Source: Xenorhabdus thuongxuanensis
GTDB taxonomy: Bacteria; Pseudomonadota; Gammaproteobacteria; Enterobacterales; Enterobacteriaceae
Reading direction: 5' to 3'
DNA length: 64,000 nt
Assembly (NCBI RefSeq): GCF_001908095.1
Contig: NZ_MKGR01000011.1
Coordinates: 53,546-117,545 of the forward strand
In this document: piece after piece, positions 17,007-26,456 of the stretch
Numbering within the stretch: position 1 is the first letter of the stretch
How the letters are laid out: the number at the start of each line of letters is the position of its first letter
Program-made: the position numbers and the translations under genes
Notes under the pieces: model-generated
Told to the model about the DNA's origin: nothing
Database searches by the model: none
The model's input: only the letters and a program-made list of their open reading frames with translations

Positions 17007-17929
17007 TGAAACCAATCCCTTCTCCTCATCGACTCGGCGCAACGCTGTATATGCCAGCTACCCGTCAAGATATTGCAGAAATTGTGTTACAGAATAAGAT
17101 ACCTGATCTGCGCTCGCTGGTTATTTGTCTGGAAGATGCAGTCAGTGAGCAGGATATTCCCATTGCTATCGAAAATCTGCGAGAAGTAATACAAACACTG
17201 GCCGCAGCAGATATCTCTTCTTCCAATATCGACCGCCATCGTCCCTTGATTTTTATCCGTCCGCGTGATGAAAAAATGGCGAATTATCTGGTTGCTAATG
17301 TGAATCTCAGTGCCATTGATGGGCTGGTTTTGCCCAAATTTACCTGTGCTTCGTTGTCCGGCTGGTGGGATGTTATTAATTCAACCCATCTGTGCATTAT
17401 GCCAACATTGGAGAGTGAAGAGGTGTTTGATGTTCGGAAAATGAACCAGCTTGCGGACATTCTCAAAAAACACCCTTGCCAAGATCGCATTATTGCCTTG
17501 CGTATTGGCGGTAATGATCTGATGAATATTATGTCCCTACGGCGCTCCCGTAATTTCACTCTGTATGATGGGCCGATGGGATACGTTATTAAGATGTTGG
17601 TTGCCGTTTTTGTTGCGCGGGGATTTGCCTTGACTGCACCAGTTTGTGAGCATATTGATGATTTGAGATTACTTGAGAAAGAACTGGAATTGGATATTGT
17701 TCACGGTCTGGTGGGAAAAACCGCCATACACCCAAAGCAGATTAAATGTATCCAACGAGCGTTGATGGTTAGTGCCCACGATCATGCTGAGGCGCTGACC
17801 ATTCTTAATTCCAGTAAAGCTGTTTTCAAATCGCAGGGAATGATGTGTGAACTTGCCACCCATCAACGCTGGGCGATGAATATTCTCGAACGGGTAGAGC
17901 ATTATGGTATAGAACCTGAGGCAGCATAG
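17006..17929 (+). CDS. Ter-associated HpcH/HpaI (CitE-like) aldolase/lyase
   Basis: A 307-residue TIM-barrel lyase. ATG at 17006 overlaps the preceding stop and follows AAGGTGG; an in-frame GTG one codon earlier is less likely. The motifs LRSLVICLEDAVSE, FIRPRDEKM, PTLESEEVFDV, ALRIGGNDLM and GLVGKTAIHPKQI are those of the CitE/HpcH family, with the acidic metal ligands E and D in place. Family members cleave or form C-C bonds of acyl-CoA or keto-acid substrates. It is the third gene of the PRTase-StiP-CitE module beside ter genes; the HAD and ATP-grasp partners often seen with it are absent here. Confidence 0.85.
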   Translation: MKPIPSPHRLGATLYMPATRQDIAEIVLQNKIPDLRSLVICLEDAVSEQDIPIAIENLREVIQTLAAADISSSNIDRHRPLIFIRPRDEKMANYLVANVNLSAIDGLVLPKFTCASLSGWWDVINSTHLCIMPTLESEEVFDVRKMNQLADILKKHPCQDRIIALRIGGNDLMNIMSLRRSRNFTLYDGPMGYVIKMLVAVFVARGFALTAPVCEHIDDLRLLEKELELDIVHGLVGKTAIHPKQIKCIQRALMVSAHDHAEALTILNSSKAVFKSQGMMCELATHQRWAMNILERVEHYGIEPEAA

Positions 17930-18071
17930 GATCTTAAACGAACGAAAATATTGCTAACGCTTTTCATTCGCTTTGATATTGATTTACCTGTGATAGTAGC
18001 TATGCTGAAAGTTATTTTGTAGTTAACAATAGAGGGTTTGGGGTTTGTTATCCCTGACTTGGTAATAAAAA

Positions 18072-18557
18072 ATGCTGCTTAGTCCCAAACAATTTAGAAA
18101 TTTCAAATTAACCTTATTGCTTTCACATGGTAAACCGGTTAGTAAGGTGAGGATCATTAAGGAACTGAATTGTTCGGAGCCAACATTAACACGTGCATTG
18201 CGGGAATTGAGAGATCTTTACTGTGCAGATATCCGGTTTAGCAAAATGGGAAATACTTATCAGTTAGTTGATAAGGGGATTCTGACTAAGAAAGATGTAA
18301 GGAGGATTGAAGAACTGCTTGCTCAGCATCTCAGTTTTAAATCCGAAGAAGCCACTAGCCATGTTTTTCTTGATAAAGAGAAAAAAAAGCCGGTTTCTCT
18401 TTCTCTAAGGATGTCTGTCATCAGAAAAATTGATAGTTTGGCTAATCGCCTGGAGACAACCAGAAGTGATGTCGTTGAAATGGTTGTGGATAAGTTTATT
18501 GAAAAATTGCTAAAAGAGGCCATGAAAGGAAGCTCATCGAAAAGGCGAATTCCGTAA
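18072..18557 (+). CDS. terW: Ter-operon DNA-binding regulator TerW
   Basis: A 161-residue protein with an N-terminal winged helix (SKVRIIKELNCSEPTLTRALRELRDLY, residues about 22-50) that matches TerW of tellurite-resistance islands. The C-terminal part, KKPVSLSLRMSVIRKIDSLANRLETTRSDVVEMVV, reads as a ribbon-helix-helix (CopG/Arc-like) segment, so the protein may contact DNA or dimerise through two elements. TerW is reported to bind the terZ promoter region; the TCATAATATGA palindromes at 14427-14596 are the likely targets. It lies 142 bases after the CitE-like gene and may have its own promoter. Confidence 0.8.
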   Translation: MLLSPKQFRNFKLTLLLSHGKPVSKVRIIKELNCSEPTLTRALRELRDLYCADIRFSKMGNTYQLVDKGILTKKDVRRIEELLAQHLSFKSEEATSHVFLDKEKKKPVSLSLRMSVIRKIDSLANRLETTRSDVVEMVVDKFIEKLLKEAMKGSSSKRRIP

Positions 18558-18584
18558 TGCCAGCCGGTTGGGTTCAACTGGCAT
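18555..18584 (+). terminator. Hairpin after terW
   Basis: AATGCCAG (18555-18562) pairs with CTGGCATT (18577-18584) at the terW stop, enclosing a further short GG/CC stem. There is no clear T-run, so terminator function is probable rather than certain. Confidence 0.5.
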
Positions 18585-18630
18585 TAGGGCGATGATTGTT
18601 GGTTTGCTTGTTCGCTTAATGATTAATCGT

Positions 18631-19125
18631 TTAATGATTGTGGCGCGTAAGTTTATCCAGATATCCCATCACAAATGCGGATAAAACAAAGGTGAGGTGG
18701 ATAATGACGTACCACATAAGTTTATTATCCGGAACATTCTTGGCATCCATAAAGACACGTAGCAAGTGAATGGAGGAAATGGCGACAATTGAGGCTGCAA
18801 CTTTATTTTTGAGTGAGGTGGCATCCATTTTCCCCAGCCAGCTTAATTTCTCTTTACTTTCATGAATATCCAGGCTGGAAACAAAGTTTTCATAGCCAGA
18901 AAACATCACCATTACCAGCAATCCTCCAACCAGAGCCATATCAATCAGGGAAAGCAGCGTCAGGATTAAGTCAGATTCTGTAATGTAAAGCATGTGTGGC
19001 AGGATGTGCATGATTTCTAGAAAGAATTTAACCGCAAGGGCAAATAATGCCAATGATAAACCGAAATAAACCGGTGCAAGTAGCCAGCGAGAGGCATACA
19101 TTGTGTTTTCGAGAAAGCGTTCCAT
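18631..19125 (-). CDS. yqhA: YqhA-family inner-membrane protein
   Basis: A 164-residue protein nearly identical in pattern to E. coli YqhA (TIGR00645). It starts [28 protein letters not shown], then [67 protein letters not shown] and ends [13 protein letters not shown]. Four membrane segments are apparent. The function of the family is unknown. It is monocistronic and unrelated to its neighbours; it separates the Ter island from the siderophore locus. Confidence 0.93.
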   Translation of the reverse strand: MERFLENTMYASRWLLAPVYFGLSLALFALAVKFFLEIMHILPHMLYITESDLILTLLSLIDMALVGGLLVMVMFSGYENFVSSLDIHESKEKLSWLGKMDATSLKNKVAASIVAISSIHLLRVFMDAKNVPDNKLMWYVIIHLTFVLSAFVMGYLDKLTRHNH

Positions 19126-19241
19126 TGTGTTTTTTATGTGTTACAAAAGGGGCAATAGTATAGATCAAGAGTGTGAAAGCTATGAAATACATATCGTAGC
19201 CAAGTGTTCAATGATGAACTATACATAAGCAGGCACAGTGT

Positions 19242-19274
19242 GATGCAGGCTTGTTATAATAGCGAGCCTGCATC
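19242..19274 (-). terminator. Hairpin at the end of the siderophore biosynthesis operon
   Basis: GATGCAGGCT (19242-19251) and AGCCTGCATC (19265-19274) are a perfect ten-base inverted repeat just beyond the entA stop. No strong T-run follows on the minus strand, but the stem is GC-rich. Confidence 0.65.
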
Positions 19275-19285
19275 TGTCCTGTTAC

Positions 19286-20059
19286 TTACCAACCCAAGGT
19301 TGCTCCACCATCAACAACAATATCCTGCAAGGTAATATGACTGGCGAGATCTGAGGCAAGAAAAAGAACTGTGTTTGCAATTTCTTCCGGTAGGGCAATT
19401 TTTTTCAAAGGAATACCTAACTTAAATTGGTCAGGAAAACCATTAATGATATTTTGCCTGATTGCAGCGCTTTGCCACATATTATTTTGCCACATATTGC
19501 GTAGCATAGGTGTATCCGTTGAACCAGGAGAAACCAGATTACAACGTACACCGTAGGGAGCCAATTCAAGACCAACACTTTGGCACAGACTACGCATTGC
19601 AGCCTTAGAAGCGCCATAAGCTGACATTTCAACTCGTGGAACATGAGCAGCGTTAGAGCAAACAGAAACGATGTTTCCACTGCGTTGTCGTTGAAATTGT
19701 GGAATTACGGCTTGGAAGAGGTTAAAAGCGCCACCCGCATTAACATTGAAACATTGTTGCCAATCTTCCCAACTCAGGTTTTCTGTTCGTCCTGTTCGCA
19801 GGATGCCAGCACCATTGATCAATACATCCAAGCGAGGCTCTGCCGCGAGTAATTCACGGCAAAGCTGACTTACGGCTATATGATCACTGATATCTAACTT
19901 ATAAGCAGTAAAAGGAAGAGCAGAATCGGGAAATACCAGATCGAATCCGATGACTTTCGCTCCGGCCTGACTAAATCGACTGGCAATGTGATAACCAATG
20001 CCACTTCCGGCTCCTGTCACCCAAACATGTTTATTGCTGAAATCAAAAGCTATTTTCAT
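19286..20059 (-). CDS. entA: 2,3-dihydro-2,3-dihydroxybenzoate dehydrogenase EntA
   Basis: A 257-residue SDR that oxidises 2,3-dihydro-2,3-dihydroxybenzoate to 2,3-dihydroxybenzoate (DHB) with NAD+. Starting at the ATG at 20059, which overlaps the entB stop (ATGA), the protein begins MKIAFDFSNKHVWVTGAGSGIGYHIA; a longer frame from 20098 would extend into entB and is rejected. Typical EntA/SDR motifs follow: INGAGIL, SVCSNAAHVPR with the active-site serine, YGASKAAM with YxxxK, LVSPGSTDTPML and ITLQDIVVDGGATLGW at the end. It is the last gene of the receptor-entCEBA operon. Confidence 0.95.
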   Translation of the reverse strand: MKIAFDFSNKHVWVTGAGSGIGYHIASRFSQAGAKVIGFDLVFPDSALPFTAYKLDISDHIAVSQLCRELLAAEPRLDVLINGAGILRTGRTENLSWEDWQQCFNVNAGGAFNLFQAVIPQFQRQRSGNIVSVCSNAAHVPRVEMSAYGASKAAMRSLCQSVGLELAPYGVRCNLVSPGSTDTPMLRNMWQNNMWQSAAIRQNIINGFPDQFKLGIPLKKIALPEEIANTVLFLASDLASHITLQDIVVDGGATLGW

Positions 20060-20934
20060 AGTTTGGATCCTGAGCTGGCAGTCAGCAAATCGAGCCAATT
20101 TGTCAACGTTGGGGTTTTCATTAGTGAGATAAAATCAACATTATGGTTTTCATAGCGCCAGCGTGCTGCCAGTGACATTATTTTTACCGAGTCGAGACCG
20201 TAATCCAGCATGTTTTCATGATCATCAATATCACCACAGTCATCATCCAATAAAGGTAGAATTTCAGCTCGGAGGCGTTCGCGAGTCCATTCAGGTTGCG
20301 GAGATATTTCATTGAGTAGTGTTTCTGTCGTTAGTACACGACCACAGCGGCCAGCAATATAATGTAATGCCATGATGTGTTCGTCGTGGCTGAAATCTGC
20401 CAATGCATCAGCGACAAAAAAAGGTTGGATATCACGCATAAAAGCATCTGTAGCCGTTATCATGCAACCAATATGAGCATAAATACCGCAGATAATTAAT
20501 TGATTACGCCCCATGTCTTTCAATTGTTGTTCCAAATCTGAACGCTGAAAGGCACTGTAACGCCATTTTATTAATACGGTGTCATCGCTTTCGGGCGTCA
20601 GTGCGTTAGTGATGCTTTGTTGCTCTGGATGCAGATTTATCCCCGCGCCCCACATATCATTTAGCAAACCACGGTCTGCATCATCCTGATGTTTAGGTTG
20701 GGCGGTGTAAAAAACGGGTATTCCCTGCCTTTTACACATTGTTTTTAGACGCAAAATATTGTTGATAACCTGTTTCACTAGCAGACTATCCGTTTGCCAG
20801 AAATTGAGGAAATAATTTTGCATATCATGGATGAGTAGAGCGGCACGCTTGTTATCAAGCGGCCAATTCACTTTATTGATTGGTAATTCTTGAGGAGTGG
20901 GAAGAAGGTAGTCACTCAGTGTTGGAATACTCAT
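20056..20934 (-). CDS. entB: Isochorismatase / aryl carrier protein EntB
   Basis: A 292-residue bifunctional protein. The start at 20934 (MSIPTLSDYLLPTPQELP) follows AGAGGGA. Residues about 1-205 form the isochorismatase domain (LIHDMQNYFLNFW with the catalytic Asp, WRYSAFQRSDLEQQL, IICGIYAHIGCMITATDAFM), which hydrolyses isochorismate to 2,3-dihydro-DHB and pyruvate. Residues about 210-292 form the aryl carrier domain; the phosphopantetheine serine is in LDYGLDSVKIM. EntB carries DHB from EntE to the NRPS. No EntD-type phosphopantetheinyl transferase is encoded in the window. Confidence 0.95.
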   Translation of the reverse strand: MSIPTLSDYLLPTPQELPINKVNWPLDNKRAALLIHDMQNYFLNFWQTDSLLVKQVINNILRLKTMCKRQGIPVFYTAQPKHQDDADRGLLNDMWGAGINLHPEQQSITNALTPESDDTVLIKWRYSAFQRSDLEQQLKDMGRNQLIICGIYAHIGCMITATDAFMRDIQPFFVADALADFSHDEHIMALHYIAGRCGRVLTTETLLNEISPQPEWTRERLRAEILPLLDDDCGDIDDHENMLDYGLDSVKIMSLAARWRYENHNVDFISLMKTPTLTNWLDLLTASSGSKL

Positions 20935-20953
20935 TTTGTCCCTCTGTGATACG

Positions 20954-22576
20954 TTAAGGTGCAGCATGGATTAACGTGCTGTATGCAATGTGACGTAATT
21001 TCTGTTTATCGATTTTTCCGACAGGTGTCATGGGAAGGGATTGAACGTTTTCAAAGCGGTCGGGAAGTTTGTAATCAGCGATACCTTGCTCGCGTAAAAA
21101 GCGACGTAATATGGCTGATTTTACCTCTTCACGGGTAACGACATAGGCGCAACTCTTTTCTCCCATGATTGAATCAGGGATGGCGATCAAGGCTGCATGG
21201 ATCACGAGTGGATGGCGTAACAGTAAATTTTCAATTTCCTCTGCTGCAATTTTTTCACCACCACGGTTAATTTGATCTTTTTCTCTACCCACAACTTTTA
21301 GATAGCCTTTCTCTGTCTGAATGACTAAATCACCCGAACAGTAAAAACCATTTTCATCAAATACTTGATTGTTATATTGAGGACTTTGGTAGTATCCACG
21401 GAATGTATAAGGCCCACGAGTCATCAGCAGACCGGGAACCCCATAAGGTAGTGGGTTACCCAAGCTGTCGGAGATCCACACTTCATCATCATCACTAATC
21501 GGGCGACCTTGAGTAGTGAAAATAGTTTGTTCGTCATCATCCAAGCGTGTGTAGTTAACTAACCCTTCGGCCATGCCAAATACCTGTTGCAGTTGACAAC
21601 CTAACTCTGAAGGTATCCTTCGTGCCAGCGATTCACTCAGGCGGGCACCACCGACTTGCAATAACGCCAGACTTTCCAGTGGTGATTTATCCCCTGTCAG
21701 TGCAATAGTTTCCAGCCACAGGCTTACCGCAGGAGGAACTAAAGCAGCAACGTTAATCCGATATTGTTCAATCAACGGGAAACAGCTTGATGTACTGGGA
21801 TCATTGGCCATAATCACCTGACCACCAGCATAAAAAACGCCTAATGCGCCTGGTGAACTCATTGGATAATTATGTGCGGCAGGAAGGGCACATAAATAGC
21901 GTGTTTGAGGATTGAAATGGCAGATATCAACACTGGCTCGAATGCTGTAGTAGTAATCATTGTGAGTTCTGGGGATCAGTTTTGGGATACCTGTACTCCC
22001 TCCCGATAGTTGGAAAAAAGCCACTTCATCTGCTGGGGTGGGCGTCGCGATAAAATGGTTTTCTTTTTCATTAATCAATGTTGTTAGGTCTATCGGGCTG
22101 TCGTTATCTCCCCGCAGAAATATGTGTGTCAGTGAAGAGTAATGAGTATGCAGTTGGTGAATAAATACATTGTCAGAAAAGAGTGAATGGCTACGGTCTG
22201 CAATCAATAGTGATGGTTTAATTTGCTCGGCATAAGCTAATAGTTCACTACGCTGATGGCTGAATAGGGCATTGACGGGAACCACACCTAAACGCAGCAG
22301 AGCAAAAAAGGTGATATAAAATTCTGCAATATTACCTAATTGCACCAATGCGGTTTGTCCATGCTGAACCCCACGGCGCTTGAGGGAAGCGGCCAGATTA
22401 TCCACGAGTTGATTGAGTTGGCGATAAGTATATTGTTGATATGAGCAAATCAGAGCAGTATCTTCGTTGTCAGTATGACGCCTGAGTATGTCGCAGAGGG
22501 GAAGGTCAAGCCAATAGCCGCGCTGGCGATAGCGTTGTGATAATGTTTCAGGCCAGCGATTAAACTCAATACTCAT
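20954..22576 (-). CDS. entE: 2,3-dihydroxybenzoate-AMP ligase EntE
   Basis: A 540-residue stand-alone adenylation enzyme that activates DHB with ATP and loads it on the EntB aryl carrier. Motifs in order: [18 protein letters not shown] at the start, [22 protein letters not shown] (A3, near residue 190), [35 protein letters not shown] (A5), [38 protein letters not shown] (A7-A8) and [11 protein letters not shown] (A10 lysine). These are typical of EntE/DhbE/VabE. The start overlaps the entC stop (ATGA) and entB follows after 19 bases. Confidence 0.95.
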   Translation of the reverse strand: MSIEFNRWPETLSQRYRQRGYWLDLPLCDILRRHTDNEDTALICSYQQYTYRQLNQLVDNLAASLKRRGVQHGQTALVQLGNIAEFYITFFALLRLGVVPVNALFSHQRSELLAYAEQIKPSLLIADRSHSLFSDNVFIHQLHTHYSSLTHIFLRGDNDSPIDLTTLINEKENHFIATPTPADEVAFFQLSGGSTGIPKLIPRTHNDYYYSIRASVDICHFNPQTRYLCALPAAHNYPMSSPGALGVFYAGGQVIMANDPSTSSCFPLIEQYRINVAALVPPAVSLWLETIALTGDKSPLESLALLQVGGARLSESLARRIPSELGCQLQQVFGMAEGLVNYTRLDDDEQTIFTTQGRPISDDDEVWISDSLGNPLPYGVPGLLMTRGPYTFRGYYQSPQYNNQVFDENGFYCSGDLVIQTEKGYLKVVGREKDQINRGGEKIAAEEIENLLLRHPLVIHAALIAIPDSIMGEKSCAYVVTREEVKSAILRRFLREQGIADYKLPDRFENVQSLPMTPVGKIDKQKLRHIAYSTLIHAAP

Positions 22577-23763
22577 AACACACGTTCCTTACTGTCAGAT
22601 AATCCTAGAGCTTGTAGCATGGTGCCAAGTTTCACCCCTGTTTCTTGCCATTCAGCATGGGGTTGTGAGTCAGCTACGATGCCTGCTCCTGCAAAGAGTC
22701 GAATATGGTTTTCGAATAATTCACCACAACGAATGGTAACAACCCATTCCCCATTGCCTTTAGCATCACACCAACCGACAATGCCGCCAAAATAGTTGCG
22801 CTCGAAGGGTTCTAGCTGAGCGATAAGTTCGTAGGCTCGTTCTCTCGGTGTTCCACAAAGTGCTGGAGTCGGATGGAGTAAGCTGGCAACAGAGAGGGCG
22901 TTAGTGTGTTTATTGCGTAACTCGCTGCGTATTTCTGTCGCGAGGTGCCAAAGTAAAGGGGTGCTGAATATTGAAGGAGAGTCTGGGATCATCAATTCAG
23001 TACAATGTTCAGTGAGTGCGGTTCGGATTGCATCAATCACTAATTGATGCTCATGGTGATCTTTAGCTGAATGTAGCAGTGATTGGCGCAACGCATTGTC
23101 TTCCAGGATATTGTGACTTCTGCGTGCTGAACCTGCCAGTGGTTGAGAAATAAGGGTATTGCCCTGTTTACGTAGCAGAAGTTCTGGACTAGCACCAATT
23201 AACGTGCTGTTTTCTAGCGGGATATGAAAGTTGTAGCTATAAGGGTTTTGAGCATTAAGCTGTGTAAAAAGCTGGATAGAATCAGGCTTCCGATCAAATT
23301 TAATATCCAGTAGACGCGAAAGGACGGCCTTATCAAGCAAGCCATGATGTATGGCATCAACAGCTTGCAAGACCATCTGACAAAATTCTTCTTTTTCCGG
23401 CCATAAATGCCACTGCTTTATTTGTAATGATGGCATAGAGGATCGAGTGGAAAAATGTGCGGTTTCCCGTTCCAGCCAATGATATTCATAAGGTATATAG
23501 AGAGCAGAAGGTTGGCGTTTATCAAAAGGGATTGCCCCGACTGCAATAGGGTTTTTAATTCCGGCTTGTTCAGCTTGCAGGAATAATTGAGAGAGATGAT
23601 CACTCAATGGATTATCAATATCATCATGATGATTGGCTGGGGTAGTGACTTTGGCAAAACGTCCTCGTGCATGTAGGCTCTTATTTGAAGACAGGAACAC
23701 AAAATCATCACAACTAAAATCCAGTAATTCGGATGTGCGATATTCAGTCGTTAACTTAAGCAC
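22573..23763 (-). CDS. entC: Isochorismate synthase EntC
   Basis: A 396-residue chorismate-utilising enzyme that isomerises chorismate to isochorismate, the first step of DHB synthesis. The C-terminal MST-family domain shows [60 protein letters not shown] and [30 protein letters not shown], with the conserved lysine, glutamate and arginine positions. It is preceded by the receptor gene at 198 bases on the same strand and overlaps entE. An A/T-rich partial Fur-like sequence around 23815-23840 may add local control, but this is weak. Confidence 0.95.
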   Translation of the reverse strand: MLKLTTEYRTSELLDFSCDDFVFLSSNKSLHARGRFAKVTTPANHHDDIDNPLSDHLSQLFLQAEQAGIKNPIAVGAIPFDKRQPSALYIPYEYHWLERETAHFSTRSSMPSLQIKQWHLWPEKEEFCQMVLQAVDAIHHGLLDKAVLSRLLDIKFDRKPDSIQLFTQLNAQNPYSYNFHIPLENSTLIGASPELLLRKQGNTLISQPLAGSARRSHNILEDNALRQSLLHSAKDHHEHQLVIDAIRTALTEHCTELMIPDSPSIFSTPLLWHLATEIRSELRNKHTNALSVASLLHPTPALCGTPRERAYELIAQLEPFERNYFGGIVGWCDAKGNGEWVVTIRCGELFENHIRLFAGAGIVADSQPHAEWQETGVKLGTMLQALGLSDSKERVL

Positions 23764-23911
23764 GATATTTCCCTGTTACTATTTGATAAAAAATTGGTTA
23801 AAAATAGATTGGTGTAAAAATCAATTATCTATTATTTAGTTTTATGGTTCGTGGCGCTTGAGACATAAAAGTGATCCAATACGTCTTAATATGTGTTGGT
23901 AGAAGCGATTC

Positions 23912-23943
23912 CAGTGGCAAAAAGCTTTTGCCTGATGCCACTG
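23912..23943 (-). terminator. Stem-loop between receptor gene and entC
   Basis: CAGTGGCA (23912-23919) and TGCCACTG (23936-23943) form an eight-base stem enclosing AAAAGCTTTT. It may attenuate readthrough from the receptor gene into entC or stabilise mRNA; there is no obvious T-run. Confidence 0.45.
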
Positions 23944-23961
23944 AGGTAAATGAGTTTTGCT

Positions 23962-26148
23962 TTACCAGTTATATTCCACTGTGGCAACGATGCTGCGTCC
24001 GCTGCCATAGAAGCAAGCACCTGCATTCGTGCACGAAGCGACATAACGCTTATTGGTCATGTTATTTACATTCAGTTGTACACTGGCACCTTTTAGTTGC
24101 GGGGAAGCTTCGCCAAGATCGTATTTCGCCATCAAGTCATAGAGGGTATAGGGTTTGACATGGAATGTTTCTTCATAATCACCGGAAGTAGAACCGGTAT
24201 AACGTACGCCGGCGCCTAATGTAAATCCTTTCAGCGCCGTTTGTGTGAAGCTATAACTTCCCCAGGCAGATGCTGCATGTTCAGGAATAGAAGGCACTTT
24301 TTTACCAACTCGTGCAGTTCTGAGATCATCTTTGGTTTTGGTATCTGTATAGGTATAGCTTGCTATCAGATTGATCTCAGGGGTGATCTGAGAATGAACT
24401 TCGGCTTCCACTCCCTTTGAGCCAATTTTGCCAATTTGTTCACTAAAGCCAGCACCTGGTACGGAGGTTGTGACGTTTTTCTGCGTGATATCGAACAGGG
24501 AAAGTGTTAACAGGGTATTGTGATCTTTGGGTTGGAATTTAATACCGATTTCAGTCTGTTCACCTTTTGTAGGCTTGAAAGCAGGAGTGCCGGATTTACC
24601 TTGATCCAGATTAGGCTCAAACGAGGTGCTGTAACTGATGTAGGGTGAAATACCGTTATCAAAGGCATACAACAAACCCGCACGTCCTGTGAATGCACGG
24701 TCTTTTTGTGTTGTTGAGGTGTTTTTGATCAGGTTTTGTTGCTTGGTTTCAGTCCAATCATAACGCCCTGACAAGACTAAATTCCAGTTTTCCCAACTTA
24801 GTTGATCCTGCAAGTAAACACCTAACTGATTGAGTTTCTTTTTCCCATCTTGGTTGAGGGACAGTTCTTTTTCATCGACAGGAATACCCCAAACTGGGTT
24901 TGACCAATCAAAATTGTGCTTTCCTTTCTCATCCCTGTCACGCCAGAATTTATTGTGGTTATTTACCCACTTATAATCTATCCCACTGATGACGCTATGC
25001 TCAAAGTTTCCTGTTGAGAAAAGTGCTTTCAGTTGGTTATCCACGTTAATTGCTTGAGCATCATTATGTTCTCTCTGAGGGAAACGTTTAATGGTTGTCG
25101 GCGTGAGATCTGATGCATAGACGAGATATTTAGTGCGCTCATCTGATTTTGAATAACGTAGGTTTTGCTGGAAAGAGAAGACATCATCAATGTCATGCTC
25201 AAGAATGTAGCCGATAGATCCCTGCTCCCGTCTGGACTGATTAAAAGAAGGATCACTGAGATTCATATCGTAGGGAATATAACCTGCATTGGGAACCGAT
25301 GTTACGGTGCCGATTTTAGGATAGAAGTTACGGAATCCTGCTTTCGGATCGTACTGATAACTGGTCAGTAATGTAAACGTTGTATTATTGTTGGGTATCC
25401 ATGTCAGAGCTGGAGCAATGGCAATTCGTTCTTTTTTATAGTCTTTGACAAACTGCTTTTGGGTGCTGAGTACACCATTTAAACGATAGAGAACGGGAAT
25501 GTTATCCCCCAGAGCACCGCCAAAATCAAAGGCTAATTCACCCAGGCTCTGATTACCTGCTTTCATCTGTACCTTGTGGATAGGCTGGTCAGTTGGCCTT
25601 TTGCTGGTCATATTAATCAAGCCCCCAGGGCTGACCTGACCATATAGCACAGATGCTGGCCCATGCACTAATTCCACACGTTCCAATAACCAAGGATCGA
25701 GCTGATTATTATAACTTAACCCATCAAGGAATTTAGGAGCATAACGAAAACCACGGGTAATCACTTCGTCGTTGCGGTTGGAAGAGCCGCGATAATTCGT
25801 CACAACACCACTCGAATAATTCAGGGCGTCAGCAACGCTCATTGCGCCTTGTGCTTCCATTTGTGTGCGATTGATGACGCTGATTGACTGGGGAGTTTTG
25901 ATAAGAGGGGTAAGGCTTTTGGTGCCTGCGGCACTGTCTGATTCTACAAAATTTTTTTCAGAATCCCCTTTCATCTTGCTTGTGACAATTAAGGTATCTT
26001 CGCTGTTATTGGCAGTCCCATTATTGGCTGAGGCATACGGGGATAACAGTAAGATAGAAGCAAGCGATAAGAATAATTTATTATAGTTATAGTTTCTATT
26101 TGTTCTTTTTGCGGTTTTCAATCTTTCATTCTTGATAGGCAGTACCAT
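23962..26148 (-). CDS. TonB-dependent catechol siderophore receptor, FhuA/Fct-like
   Basis: A 728-residue outer-membrane receptor. A signal segment ends around SPYASA (residue 40). It is followed by a plug domain ([67 protein letters not shown]) and a 22-strand barrel ending in the aromatic residue W. The family is the TIGR01783/FhuA type rather than FepA, with a cysteine pair near the C-terminus ([12 protein letters not shown]) as in FhuA. The chrysobactin receptor Fct is of the same general type, which fits the modified NRPS of this locus. A TonB-box-like DTLIV lies near residue 51. It is the first gene of the leftward operon, behind Fur-type sites. Confidence 0.88.
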   Translation of the reverse strand: MVLPIKNERLKTAKRTNRNYNYNKLFLSLASILLLSPYASANNGTANNSEDTLIVTSKMKGDSEKNFVESDSAAGTKSLTPLIKTPQSISVINRTQMEAQGAMSVADALNYSSGVVTNYRGSSNRNDEVITRGFRYAPKFLDGLSYNNQLDPWLLERVELVHGPASVLYGQVSPGGLINMTSKRPTDQPIHKVQMKAGNQSLGELAFDFGGALGDNIPVLYRLNGVLSTQKQFVKDYKKERIAIAPALTWIPNNNTTFTLLTSYQYDPKAGFRNFYPKIGTVTSVPNAGYIPYDMNLSDPSFNQSRREQGSIGYILEHDIDDVFSFQQNLRYSKSDERTKYLVYASDLTPTTIKRFPQREHNDAQAINVDNQLKALFSTGNFEHSVISGIDYKWVNNHNKFWRDRDEKGKHNFDWSNPVWGIPVDEKELSLNQDGKKKLNQLGVYLQDQLSWENWNLVLSGRYDWTETKQQNLIKNTSTTQKDRAFTGRAGLLYAFDNGISPYISYSTSFEPNLDQGKSGTPAFKPTKGEQTEIGIKFQPKDHNTLLTLSLFDITQKNVTTSVPGAGFSEQIGKIGSKGVEAEVHSQITPEINLIASYTYTDTKTKDDLRTARVGKKVPSIPEHAASAWGSYSFTQTALKGFTLGAGVRYTGSTSGDYEETFHVKPYTLYDLMAKYDLGEASPQLKGASVQLNVNNMTNKRYVASCTNAGACFYGSGRSIVATVEYNW

Positions 26149-26223
26149 AGATTTTATCTCTCAATATAGCTATTTTTAAAATAAATTCTTAAAAATCAAA
26201 TATATAATTAAGGCGACACCATT

Positions 26224-26301
26224 ATGGCTAAACTGAATAGTGAAGGCCTCCAGCCTCGTTACCCCGATAATGCTCCATTAATTCTGTTAGCCAGTGGTTA
26301 A
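26224..26301 (+). other. Unassigned 25-codon frame in the divergent promoter region
   Basis: A short open frame starting MAKLNSEGLQPRYPDNAP lies between the receptor gene and fes. It is richer in G and C than the surrounding AT-rich sequence. There is no convincing ribosome site and I do not recognise it. It could be a leader peptide or, more likely, a coding relic. Confidence 0.2.
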
Positions 26302-26338
26302 GATTAATAAAATAAATTGGATGATATTGCAAACAAAA

Positions 26339-26377
26339 ATCATTATCAATATCATTGGGAAATGATAATCATTTTTA
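26339..26377. promoter_or_regulatory. Fur-binding sites in the receptor/fes divergent promoter
   Basis: AATGATAATCATT at 26361-26373 is a strong match to the central part of the Fur consensus (GATAATGATAATCATTATC type), and an adjoining AATCATTATCAATATCATT at 26339-26357 gives an overlapping second unit. The sites lie about 85 bases before fes and about 190 before the receptor gene, so Fe2+-Fur probably represses both divergent operons. Confidence 0.75.
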
Positions 26378-26456
26378 TTTTCCGTGTTCGTTGTTGGTAT
26401 GGTGTATCAAATGGATATGTCATTTGTGAACGGATGTTTTTGAAGGGGATAAAGGG

